A stretch of 7,023 nt of DNA, from the NCBI GenBank assembly GCA_964534095.1, contig CAZHPF010000047.1, forward strand, positions 1 to 7,023, given 5' to 3'. The position numbers and the translations under genes are program-made. The stretch comes from CALMSM01 sp964534095. GTDB taxonomy: Bacteria > Patescibacteriota > Saccharimonadia > Saccharimonadales > CALMSM01. The notes below the pieces were generated by a model. It ran no database searches, was not told the DNA's origin, and saw nothing but the letters and a program-made list of their open reading frames with translations. This document shows, one piece after another, positions 1 to 5,491 of the stretch. Every line of letters begins with the position of its first letter. Within the stretch, counting starts at the first letter, position 1.

Positions 1-1
1 T

Positions 2-736
2 ATATTTATCGTATTTTCTGTATCCAATAGCCACGACAGGCTTAACAAAGTCAACGAATTGCTAAAGGTTGAAGACGCAAACAACCTACTGCTTTATAAA
101 CTTTCGGGTGTATTCGGCGATAAAACCCAAGATAAAGTACGGGAACTACTAGATGCCTATCTGATTGACCAAGTAGATTACCAGCTAGAAGATTTCGAGC
201 GTTCCGCCCAATCTTTCCATGCCATGTACGAATACATTGTTAACCTTGAGCCAAAAACCAAAACCCAAGAAGTTGTATTTGAGGAAATGGTTAGTATACT
301 AACCTCTTCTTCCAGTAACAGGATCCAAATAGAGACTATCGTTAAACAAAAGCTGACGACATTTGAATGGGTAAGTGTCTGGGGTTTAACCTTTGTGGTT
401 GTCTCTCACCTCTATGAAATGTCTTCTCATGACGAACTGTTCCAGTCAATTTTGCTGACCATTTTAGCCGCTGCCTCCGTCCTGCTGGTCTTAGTGCTTA
501 GAGACCTGGATAGTCTAAAATGGCAAAAGGATACCTGGACATGGCAGCCGTTACACAAACTGTTCCTTGCCCTGGAACTCATACCTTATTATCCAAAAGT
601 TTCGATTGATGAAGGCGACGCCAAAGCACCAAGCGGAGAAAAGATAAGGCTAGCTGACTATCCAAATCCTTACCCTGACATGACCGGCAAAACAGTTACA
701 GTGGTAGAGTATTATGATGTTCGACAAGCTAAGTAG
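2..736 (+). CDS. Membrane protein of unknown function, 5'-truncated (possibly DUF4239-like)
   Basis: The reading frame is open from base 2 to the TAG at 734-736, so the gene starts before the window; the TTG at 59 is only the first possible internal start. The upstream codons give a hydrophobic stretch (IFIVFSVSNSHDRL) that looks like the end of a membrane helix. Counting from codon 59, residues 1-100 are a mostly helical, charged segment (LLLYKLSGVF, VRELLDAYLIDQVDYQL). Two membrane helices follow, at about 103-119 and 128-148, then a soluble tail with a Pro/Tyr-rich end. This layout (N-terminal helices, long helical soluble block, C-terminal helix pair) resembles DUF4239 bestrophin-like proteins, but I see no diagnostic motif and the family call is tentative. 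The 3' end overlaps the next gene by 23 bp, so the two are probably co-transcribed. Confidence 0.7.
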   Translation: MFIVFSVSNSHDRLNKVNELLKVEDANNLLLYKLSGVFGDKTQDKVRELLDAYLIDQVDYQLEDFERSAQSFHAMYEYIVNLEPKTKTQEVVFEEMVSILTSSSSNRIQIETIVKQKLTTFEWVSVWGLTFVVVSHLYEMSSHDELFQSILLTILAAASVLLVLVLRDLDSLKWQKDTWTWQPLHKLFLALELIPYYPKVSIDEGDAKAPSGEKIRLADYPNPYPDMTGKTVTVVEYYDVRQAK

Positions 737-1322
737 TAGTAACACCGTTCTCCTCGTCGTAGACAAGCAGTTATCCTATACGGGAGACAATCAAGTTATT
801 GAAAGACTACGTGGCAGCACTCAGCCTAACGCTTTCACTGACATACTGCCTAAAATTGATAATTTTATCGAAAAGTGCCGAGCCAAGAACGTCGAGGTAG
901 TATGGGCAAAAATGATTGAAGACCCAGAGCTCTCGCCACCAAACATTGCAACCAAAATGAGGCTGACCGATACGCCAAGTATATCTAACCCTAGCCACCC
1001 AGATTTTGAGTTTAACGGTCTTGCCCCGAACCCAGACGAAAAAGTCATAACCAAAAAGTACTACGATGCTTTCGCTCAAACCGACTTGTCCGCTTACTTG
1101 CAGTCAAAAGGTATTGAAAACGTCATTATTGTGGGTGGTTACGCCTCGCGATGTATTTTAGCGACCACTTTTGGAGCCAACGGTTACGGATATAATGTCG
1201 TCATTGTGAAGGAATTAGTCGCTAACCCGGCAAGCACGGCAGACGAAGTCCCCTTTGCCCTGAATATCATAGATTCTATCCTAGGCTATGTCGTGGATGA
1301 AAAAGATCTGGTGATTACTTAA
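714..1322 (+). CDS. Isochorismatase-family cysteine hydrolase
   Basis: This is a 202-residue protein of the isochorismatase-like (cysteine hydrolase) superfamily, which includes nicotinamidases, isochorismatases and various amidases; it is probably cytosolic. The expected triad positions are visible: Asp17 in LLVVDKQ, Lys114 or Lys115 in VITKKYYDAF, and nucleophile Cys147 in GGYASRC, before the alpha/beta strand VVIVKEL. The usual G-x-x-T-x-x-C motif has Ser in place of Thr. The length is normal for the family. The substrate cannot be told from sequence; the Asp-x-His metal site of true nicotinamidases is not evident, so I do not call pncA. ATG 714 is directly followed by ATG 717 and either may be used; the ribosome binding site (GTAGAG, about 704-709) is weak. 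The start lies inside the upstream gene, which suggests translational coupling. Confidence 0.88.
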   Translation: MMFDKLSSSNTVLLVVDKQLSYTGDNQVIERLRGSTQPNAFTDILPKIDNFIEKCRAKNVEVVWAKMIEDPELSPPNIATKMRLTDTPSISNPSHPDFEFNGLAPNPDEKVITKKYYDAFAQTDLSAYLQSKGIENVIIVGGYASRCILATTFGANGYGYNVVIVKELVANPASTADEVPFALNIIDSILGYVVDEKDLVIT

Positions 1323-1335
1323 CAGGTGGGTGGGC

Positions 1336-1341
1336 TATACT
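1336..1341 (+). promoter_or_regulatory. -10-like box TATACT before the DUF1295 gene
   Basis: TATACT lies 10 nt before ATG 1352 in the short gap after the hydrolase gene. A transcript starting at the usual distance would begin around 1347-1349 and have almost no leader. I see no convincing -35 box. The same TA(T/A)ACTAG string precedes the starts at 5492 and 6985, which supports it as a promoter element. Confidence 0.45.
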
Positions 1342-1351
1342 AGTGGGTACA

Positions 1352-2134
1352 ATGCTGATACTCGTCATTTCTTCTTTATTAGTCGTAGCGGCAGTTACGA
1401 CTATTGCATGGATTGCCAGCGTTGCAGTAAAAGATACTAGTATAGTTGATGTATTTTGGGGTTTGTTTTTTGTAAGTATTGCTGTGAGCTTATTGTTCCG
1501 GGGTAACCGCACTCCAGTGCAGCTGGTTGCTACGAGCCTAGTTTCGCTTTGGGGATTGCGGCTGGCATTTCATATTGGCAAGCGTAAACTTGGCGCCCCA
1601 GAAGATTGGCGGTATTCATCACCGCGCAGTAAATGGGGCAAATGGTTTAACCTCAGGAATTATCTGCAGACGTTTCTGGCTCAGGCCGTATTGGCGCTGG
1701 TGATATCGGCCTCCCTCATAGTTATTGCGCATGCGGCTGGTACAAATGCGCCGACTTACTGGTGGCCGTGGCTAGGAGCAGCCGTATGGGCGATCGGCTT
1801 TTTCTTTGAAGTAGTAGGTGATTGGCAGTTATCCCGTTTTCTGTCGTCACATCACCCCAAAGGAGCTATTATGGCCTCGGGTCTTTGGAAATACACTCGT
1901 CATCCCAACTACTTTGGCGAGATTACGCAGTGGTGGGGGATTTGGATAGTATGCATTGGATACAGCTACTGGTGGGTGGCGCTCCTCAGCCCCATAACCA
2001 TTACCTATCTTATCCTGTTTGTATCAGGAGTGCCGTTATTAGAAAAGAAGTATCAATCCAACGCAACATATCAAGCCTATGCTGCCCGTACGTCTAAATT
2101 ATGGCCGCGAAGGCCTCGAAAGGAGAACGCATGA
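1352..2134 (+). CDS. DUF1295 family integral membrane protein (steroid 5-alpha-reductase fold)
   Basis: This is a polytopic inner-membrane protein of about 260 residues with the hallmarks of DUF1295, related to the C-terminal domain of 3-oxo-5-alpha-steroid 4-dehydrogenases and to isoprenylcysteine methyltransferase-like membrane enzymes. Numbered from ATG 1352, these are SIVDVFWG at 30-37, SLWGLRL at 66-72, EVVGDWQLSRF near 153-163, the GLWKYTRHPNYFGE signature at 177-190, and a C-terminal E-K-K-Y...Y-x-A-Y...S-K-L-W-P block. Several hydrophobic helices separate them. The reaction is unknown; lipid or quinone-like substrates are suspected for the family. In other bacteria DUF1295 genes often sit near cyclopropane fatty acid synthase and DUF2177 genes, and the latter follows here. 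An in-frame GTG at 1343 would add three residues; I prefer ATG 1352 because GTG 1343 lies only 1 nt beyond the TATACT box. Confidence 0.88.
   Translation: MLILVISSLLVVAAVTTIAWIASVAVKDTSIVDVFWGLFFVSIAVSLLFRGNRTPVQLVATSLVSLWGLRLAFHIGKRKLGAPEDWRYSSPRSKWGKWFNLRNYLQTFLAQAVLALVISASLIVIAHAAGTNAPTYWWPWLGAAVWAIGFFFEVVGDWQLSRFLSSHHPKGAIMASGLWKYTRHPNYFGEITQWWGIWIVCIGYSYWWVALLSPITITYLILFVSGVPLLEKKYQSNATYQAYAARTSKLWPRRPRKENA
2118..2125 (+). promoter_or_regulatory. Ribosome binding site setting the DUF2177 start at 2131
   Basis: GAAAGGAG lies 5 nt before ATG 2131, inside the end of the DUF1295 gene. It favours 2131 over the in-frame ATG at 2101, which lacks such a site. The start overlaps the upstream TGA as ATGA, a classic termination-reinitiation arrangement. 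Confidence 0.8.
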
Positions 2135-2541
2135 CGGTCGCTCAACATATCTTTACTTATTTCATTACACTGGTTGTGTTTGTGGGAATTGACAGTATAT
2201 GGCTGGCGCGGGTGGCTCCCAATATGTACAAACGCCATATTGGCCATTTGTTGGCGTCGCGCCCGAACTACGCTGCGGCCTTACTTTTCTACCTGCTCTT
2301 TGCAGCAGGCTTGCTGATTTTCGTAATTTTACCGGCTGTGAACGATAGCAGCTTGGCGCATGCGCTTGTCTATGGCGGGTTATTCGGGTTGTTCACCTAT
2401 GCCACGTTTGACCTTACTTCGCAGGCAGTGTTTGCGAAGTGGCCCACGTTGGTGACGGCAATCGATATGCTGTGGGGATTTATTGTATCGATGGCGGTAT
2501 CAGGAGTAAGTTATGGCATTGTTCATGCGTGGATAAAGTAA
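2131..2541 (+). CDS. DUF2177 family membrane protein
   Basis: This is a 136-residue protein with about four membrane helices (roughly residues 5-26, 49-70, 77-95 and 108-130). It matches the DUF2177 pattern: IDSIWL at 20-25, a polar stretch with MYKRHIGHLL, FYLLFAAGLLIF at 53-64, the TYATFDLTSQAV signature at 89-100, and IDMLWG at 111-116. The length is typical. The function of the family is unknown. Elsewhere it occurs in lipid-modification neighbourhoods with DUF1295 and cyclopropane fatty acid synthase. Here it is translationally coupled to DUF1295 through an ATGA overlap, so the two products are probably made in fixed ratio and may work together; that last step is inference. No synthase gene is visible in the window. 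Confidence 0.87.
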   Translation: MTVAQHIFTYFITLVVFVGIDSIWLARVAPNMYKRHIGHLLASRPNYAAALLFYLLFAAGLLIFVILPAVNDSSLAHALVYGGLFGLFTYATFDLTSQAVFAKWPTLVTAIDMLWGFIVSMAVSGVSYGIVHAWIK

Positions 2542-2545
2542 TAAT

Positions 2546-2551
2546 AAGGAG
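2546..2551 (+). promoter_or_regulatory. Ribosome binding site of the VOC gene
   Basis: AAGGAG sits 6 nt before ATG 2558 in a 16-bp gap. This is one of the strongest Shine-Dalgarno matches in the window and fixes the start. The gap has no room for a separate promoter, so the gene is read with DUF1295-DUF2177. Confidence 0.8.
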
Positions 2552-2557
2552 CGAACC

Positions 2558-2944
2558 ATGTTCATACATATAAAAGCGTTTAGCGGGTTTTCAGTAGATA
2601 GTACCCAAGCGGCCAAAACCTTTTACGAAGAAACCCTCGGCCTGGACGTTAAAGCCGACGAAATGGGATTGACTCTAACATTGGCCGGCGGCATGGAAGT
2701 GTTTATCTATACCAAGTCAAACCACATGCCAGCGTCGTTTACTGTGTTGAATTTCGAAGTAGAAAATATCGATAGTGCCGTTGATGATCTAGTTGCAAAA
2801 GGAGTTGAGTTTGAACATTACGATGCATTACCGGCTCCTCAGGATGAAAAGGGTGTACTACGCGGCCGAGCTACCAACAATGGCCCGGATATAGCATGGT
2901 TCAAAGATCCCGCTGGCAATATCCTGGCCGTACTACAGCAATAG
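2558..2944 (+). CDS. VOC superfamily (glyoxalase/bleomycin-resistance-like) protein
   Basis: This 128-residue protein has a single vicinal-oxygen-chelate domain made of two beta-alpha-beta-beta-beta halves. The first half shows FSGFSVDSTQAAKTFYEETL, then LTLTLAGGMEVFIYTK. The second shows FTVLNFEVENIDSAVDDLVAKG and the closing AWFKDPAGNILAVLQ at 113-127. This layout is common among small cytosolic VOC proteins of unknown substrate. Metal-binding members carry a Glu in the last strand, as in glyoxalase I; here that strand reads ILAVLQ without Glu, and the first strand (IKAFSGF) has no obvious His ligand. A metal-free binding or resistance-like role is as likely as an enzyme. It is the last gene of the plus-strand run. 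No strong terminator follows; only a weak 4-bp stem lies in the 47-bp gap to the convergent cytochrome gene. Confidence 0.88.
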   Translation: MFIHIKAFSGFSVDSTQAAKTFYEETLGLDVKADEMGLTLTLAGGMEVFIYTKSNHMPASFTVLNFEVENIDSAVDDLVAKGVEFEHYDALPAPQDEKGVLRGRATNNGPDIAWFKDPAGNILAVLQQ

Positions 2945-2991
2945 TTTGCTAAACCGAATATTGCTGATGCAAGGGGAATAAACCCTAGATT

Positions 2992-3432
2992 TTAATCTTT
3001 GAGCGCGCCGATTTTGAGGGCGGCTAGTTCACTTTGAGCCTCGGCATCATGTGGGGTGCCGGAGCCAACGGGCTCGCCTTCGGGTGTGTGCCGTTGGTTA
3101 AAGAAGCTGGAGCCATCAATACCACAGGCTCGCAAGATTTCATCGCCACCCGGATGCCGCGGGATAAAGCTGGTGAGATCGTATATCTCGCCATTGATAA
3201 CTGCCCAACAATCATCTTTGGTATTGTGCTTGGCTACGTCATCAAGTGTATATGTTTGTGACGTAGTTGAACCACCGGAAGCTGTCGTATCGTCTACGGC
3301 CGAATTGGGGGTAATATCAGAAGTAGTTGTTGAGGTGGGCGTATCTTGTTTGGTGAGTGCCCACGCTGCATAGCCACCGCCTGCCAGGATAGCTATTGCC
3401 AAACAGACCACAAACAGTTTTTTATTGCTCAC
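2992..3432 (-). CDS. Membrane-anchored cytochrome b5-like heme-binding protein
   Basis: This 146-residue protein has a basic N-terminus (MSNKK), a hydrophobic segment at about 6-26 that is a signal peptide or anchor, and a Ser/Thr-rich linker at 30-60. A cytochrome b5 domain fills residues 61-145. The domain starts with YTLDDVAKHN, has DDCWAVINGEIYDLTSFIPRHPGG, and ends in LKIG. His93 of HPGG is the first heme ligand. The second is most likely His128, because the spacing HDAEAQ...L...IG copies the classic HSTDAREL...IG of cytochrome b5; His115 is an alternative. An insertion of about a dozen residues (TPEGEPVGSGTP) precedes it. The domain should face outside the membrane and carry electrons. 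GTG 3432 is the start: GGAGG lies 6 nt upstream, and the nearby ATG at 3437 is out of frame. It diverges from a His-rich membrane protein gene, its likely partner. Confidence 0.9.
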   Translation of the reverse strand: MSNKKLFVVCLAIAILAGGGYAAWALTKQDTPTSTTTSDITPNSAVDDTTASGGSTTSQTYTLDDVAKHNTKDDCWAVINGEIYDLTSFIPRHPGGDEILRACGIDGSSFFNQRHTPEGEPVGSGTPHDAEAQSELAALKIGALKD

Positions 3433-3438
3433 GACATG

Positions 3439-3466
3439 CCTCCATTACGTGGAGGTATTGTATCAT
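3439..3466. promoter_or_regulatory. Divergent promoter region with perfect inverted repeat
   Basis: The 40-bp gap between the cytochrome b5 gene and the membrane protein gene holds the inverted repeat CCTCCA-TTACG-TGGAGG (3439-3455, six perfect pairs). Next to it are two overlapping -10-like boxes on opposite strands: TACAAT on the minus strand (3462-3457) and TATCAT on the plus strand (3461-3466). The plus box is 6 nt before ATG 3473, implying a leaderless message. The left arm of the repeat supplies the minus-strand Shine-Dalgarno sequence. No good -35 boxes are visible. The repeat could be an operator or, in a longer minus transcript, a hairpin masking that site. Confidence 0.45.
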
Positions 3467-3472
3467 TAAACT

Positions 3473-4129
3473 ATGAGTGTTCATCAGACGGCGACTAAGC
3501 AAGGGCGATATAACGGAGTAGCCTGGCTACTTGGAGCAATGGTGGTCATAACAGGAGCGGTAGCGTGGCAACAAAGCTTAAATGGTACGCAGGTTACGGC
3601 TTATACGTTGTTTCCGCTACTCGGCATCATGGCATGGAGCCTGATGTGGACACATTATATGTATGGTGCATTGCGGCTGACGTTTGGCGGTTTTACCCAA
3701 AACTATCCTTACAAAAAGGTGAGCGAGTATGTGGTACTGGCCTGTATACTTCTTCATCCGGGGTTATTGGTCTATCGTTTGTGGGCAGATACGGGCAAGC
3801 TTCCGCCTGGTAGTTACGAGTATTATGTTGGCAGGAGCCAGAAGCTATTTGTGACGATGGGGGCGGTAGCCTTGACATGTTTTTTGGCATACGAAATACT
3901 CATGCGTCTGCGCCGCAGTCCGCGTGTAGTACGGGTGTGGCCGTGGATAAGTCTCAGCCAAATGATCGCTATGGGTCTGATTTTTGTCCATAGCCTAGAG
4001 CTGGGTCGGCACCTGCAACGCGGCTGGTTTGAGGCGTATTGGCTAATGCTGGGGCTGCTCCTGGTTCCTTGTTTTGCCGTGGTTGCCAGAGCCGATTGGA
4101 CACGCGCCGAGGAGCGTGATAAGCTATAG
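3473..4129 (+). CDS. Six-helix His-rich membrane protein, ferric reductase-like transmembrane type
   Basis: This 218-residue protein has about six hydrophobic helices (roughly 16-34, 43-68, 84-104, 123-145, 157-178 and 184-206) and a charged tail. Histidines lie inside or at the edge of helices: His61 (MWTHYMYG), His95 (ILLHPGLLVYR), His173 (IFVHSLELG) and His180. The arrangement resembles the heme-binding ferric reductase-like or MsrQ/YedZ-type membrane domain, where helix histidines bind b-type heme. The segment RRSPRVVRVWPWISLSQM recalls the loop before the second heme-ligand helix. No flavin- or NAD-binding domain is attached. Divergence from a cytochrome b5-like gene supports electron transfer across the membrane. 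The family assignment is from pattern only and could be wrong in detail. ATG 3473 follows a -10-like box by 6 nt and has no ribosome binding site. Confidence 0.65.
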   Translation: MSVHQTATKQGRYNGVAWLLGAMVVITGAVAWQQSLNGTQVTAYTLFPLLGIMAWSLMWTHYMYGALRLTFGGFTQNYPYKKVSEYVVLACILLHPGLLVYRLWADTGKLPPGSYEYYVGRSQKLFVTMGAVALTCFLAYEILMRLRRSPRVVRVWPWISLSQMIAMGLIFVHSLELGRHLQRGWFEAYWLMLGLLLVPCFAVVARADWTRAEERDKL

Positions 4130-4148
4130 CCACTTAACAATTTAAAGA

Positions 4149-4154
4149 TATAAA
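4149..4154 (+). promoter_or_regulatory. Probable -10 box of the metK leader transcript
   Basis: TATAAA lies in an AT-rich stretch right after the upstream stop codon. Transcription would start near 4161, just before the first paired base of the putative aptamer (4170). No clear -35 box stands at the proper distance. Confidence 0.45.
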
Positions 4155-4160
4155 GAGTGC

Positions 4161-4306
4161 GGGGAGAGAACTAGCTCACTGATCCGCCAGCAACCTACGA
4201 CTGGTCTACGGCTTACCGTGAGCCACCGCAAGGTGCTACGTCTAGTCCGCATACGCGGGAAGATATCATGATGTACGTCATCCTTTCCGCTGCTATGCAG
4301 AAAGGG
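4161..4306 (+). promoter_or_regulatory. Putative SAM riboswitch (SAM-I/SAM-IV clan-like) in the metK leader
   Basis: This 184-nt non-coding gap (4130-4313) before S-adenosylmethionine synthetase contains the two blocks conserved in the SAM-I/IV clan: CCAGCAACCT (4187-4196), like the clan CCGGCAACC, and CAAGGTGCTAC (4229-4239), like AAGGUGCUA. The P3-like base ACCT/AGGT (4193-4196 with 4231-4234) pairs as in that clan. A closing P1-like helix, ACTAG with CTAGT (4170-4174, 4242-4246), encloses the core. The P3 arm extends as an imperfect hairpin at 4202-4225 with tip ACGG-CTTA-CCGT. The SAM-I P4 helix is absent, as in SAM-IV or SAM-I/IV types, and the P2-like arm is very short. A competing helix, GCTCAC/GTGAGC (4174-4179, 4218-4223), could form without ligand. 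Binding of SAM would lower metK expression. The exact subfamily is uncertain. Confidence 0.7.
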
Positions 4307-4312
4307 TTTTTT
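4249..4312 (+). terminator. metK expression platform: antiterminator versus terminator/RBS-masking hairpin
   Basis: Two stems exclude each other. Stem A pairs GCGGGAAG (4255-4262) with CTTTCCGC (4283-4290), extended by GCATA/TATGC (4249-4253, 4294-4298), with an inner ATGAT/GTCAT hairpin. Stem B pairs 4280-4287 with GAAAGGGT (4300-4307), 8 bp with one G-T, followed at once by a run of six T ending at 4312, two bases before the metK ATG. Stem B therefore looks like an intrinsic terminator and also buries the purine-rich GAAAGGG that serves as ribosome binding site. A small hairpin, CCGC-ATAC-GCGG (4247-4258), could disarm stem A when the aptamer is folded. Confidence 0.6.
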
Positions 4313-4313
4313 A

Positions 4314-5426
4314 ATGCCAAATATAGTGTTATTTACGAGCGAGTCAGTCTGTGCGGGTCATCCAGACAAAATCTGTGATGCTATCAGCGATGCTATTCTT
4401 GATGCTGCGCTTGCCCAAGATCCGCAGAGCCGAGCCGGTATCGAATCCGTTGCTGGCGCTAATCAAATAAGTTTGTTCGGAGAGATCAAAACAACCGCAA
4501 AACTCGATTACGAAGCTATCGCTCGCTACACTGTTGCCCGACTGGGCTATACCGACCCAGCGTGGGGCTTCTCGGCCAAAAAGTCCAAGTTCACCAATTT
4601 TATCCATGAGCAATCTCCTGAAATAGCTATTGGTGTAGACGCAGACGGTGCCGGCGACCAAGGCATGATGTTTGGCTATGCCTGTAACGAGACGCCAGAA
4701 CTTATGCCGCTGCCCATCACGCTTGCCCATGCTTTGGCTCAACGGATTGACGAAGTACGCGAAACACGCGAGCTAGCTTGGTTGCGGCCTGACGGCAAAG
4801 CACAAGTGACCGTCCGGTACGAAGAGGGTAAGCCAATCGCCGTCGAAAAGGTAGTAATTGCCGTTGCTCACAACGAGGACACTTCACCCGAAACCGTCCG
4901 GGCTGAGAGCATTGCTACTATCATAACGCCGGTGCTGAAAGAATACAGACTTGCGCTGCCTGATGACAAAAACATCACTGTTAACGGTACGGGAGTATGG
5001 CACATTCCTGGCCCCGAATCAGATGCCGGCCTGACGGGACGCAAAATTGTGGTTGATGGCTACGGTGGTTACGCACGAGTCGGCGGCGGTGCGTTTAGCG
5101 GCAAAGACCCTAGCAAAGTTGACCGTTCCGGAGCCTATGCAGCCCGCTATATTGCCAAAAACATCGTGGCCGCGGGGCTGGCAACGCACTGCGAAGTAGC
5201 GCTGGCATATGTCATTGGCCAACCACTGCCTCTCATGCAAACCATTGACACGCAGGGCACTGCGACTGTGTCGCAAAAAGAACTCGACTCCTTTGCCAAC
5301 AAACTGATTAACACGTCAGTAAAGGGAATCATTGACACGCTCGACTTGCGCCGCCCCATCTATGCTCAAACCTCAGCCTACGGCCACTTCGGCAAACAAA
5401 CCTTCCCTTGGGAACAAACTCCCTAA
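4314..5426 (+). CDS. metK: S-adenosylmethionine synthetase (methionine adenosyltransferase)
   Basis: This cytosolic enzyme makes S-adenosylmethionine from ATP and methionine, releasing phosphate and pyrophosphate. At 370 residues it is complete but slightly shorter than the usual 380-400. Visible hallmarks are FTSESVCAGHPDKICDAISD near the N-terminus (His16, Asp18), the GAGDQGMMFGYA signature around 112-123, LAWLRPDGKAQV, GPESDAGLTGRKIVVDGYGG, the phosphate-binding GGGAFSGKDPSKVDRS signature, and the C-terminal YGHFGKQTFPWE. The loop between QSPEIAIGVD and GAGDQG is only two residues (Ala-Asp), so the flexible lid over the active site is shorter than in the E. coli enzyme. The start is ATG 4314, 7 nt after GAAAGGG. 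The leader is a probable SAM-responsive riboswitch, giving product feedback. It appears to be a single-gene unit. Confidence 0.97.
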   Translation: MPNIVLFTSESVCAGHPDKICDAISDAILDAALAQDPQSRAGIESVAGANQISLFGEIKTTAKLDYEAIARYTVARLGYTDPAWGFSAKKSKFTNFIHEQSPEIAIGVDADGAGDQGMMFGYACNETPELMPLPITLAHALAQRIDEVRETRELAWLRPDGKAQVTVRYEEGKPIAVEKVVIAVAHNEDTSPETVRAESIATIITPVLKEYRLALPDDKNITVNGTGVWHIPGPESDAGLTGRKIVVDGYGGYARVGGGAFSGKDPSKVDRSGAYAARYIAKNIVAAGLATHCEVALAYVIGQPLPLMQTIDTQGTATVSQKELDSFANKLINTSVKGIIDTLDLRRPIYAQTSAYGHFGKQTFPWEQTP

Positions 5427-5478
5427 CGCTCGTAGGCGGATTTTCCTAGTATAGCTAACCATTTTGGATTGGTAGGAG

Positions 5479-5484
5479 TAAACT
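5479..5484 (+). promoter_or_regulatory. -10-like box TAAACT before the PspC-domain gene
   Basis: TAAACT followed by AGTAGGT lies 7 nt before ATG 5492, so a transcript would start at or next to the start codon. GGTAGGAG (5471-5478) is purine-rich but 13 nt from the ATG, too far for a good ribosome binding site. No clear -35 box is seen. Confidence 0.4.
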
Positions 5485-5491
5485 AGTAGGT

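Noticed and set aside
2101..2541. Longer DUF2177 protein from ATG 2101
   Set aside because: The extra residues (MAAKASKGER) are charged, the ATG lacks a ribosome binding site, and the strong AAAGGAG before ATG 2131 would lie inside the coding region.
2972..2986. Possible terminator stem AGGG/CCCT between the VOC and cytochrome genes
   Set aside because: Only four base pairs with a seven-base loop and no clean T run on either strand; too weak to annotate.
3034..3373. Plus-strand frames across the cytochrome b5 gene
   Set aside because: The minus-strand frame carries a signal segment, HPGG motif and both heme ligands; the plus frames have no recognisable content.
4130..4313. tRNA or other stable RNA gene in the metK leader
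   Set aside because: No cloverleaf, T-loop or CCA-like end; the pairing pattern and position fit a cis-regulatory leader.
4344..4742. Long reverse frame inside metK (132 codons)
   Set aside because: Shadow of a highly conserved enzyme gene on the other strand; no family resemblance, ribosome binding site or promoter.
5448..5456. CTAGTATAG after metK, giving TATACTAG on the minus strand like the other -10 boxes
   Set aside because: No start codon or gene follows on the minus strand at the expected distance; it would only make antisense RNA into metK, for which there is no other evidence.
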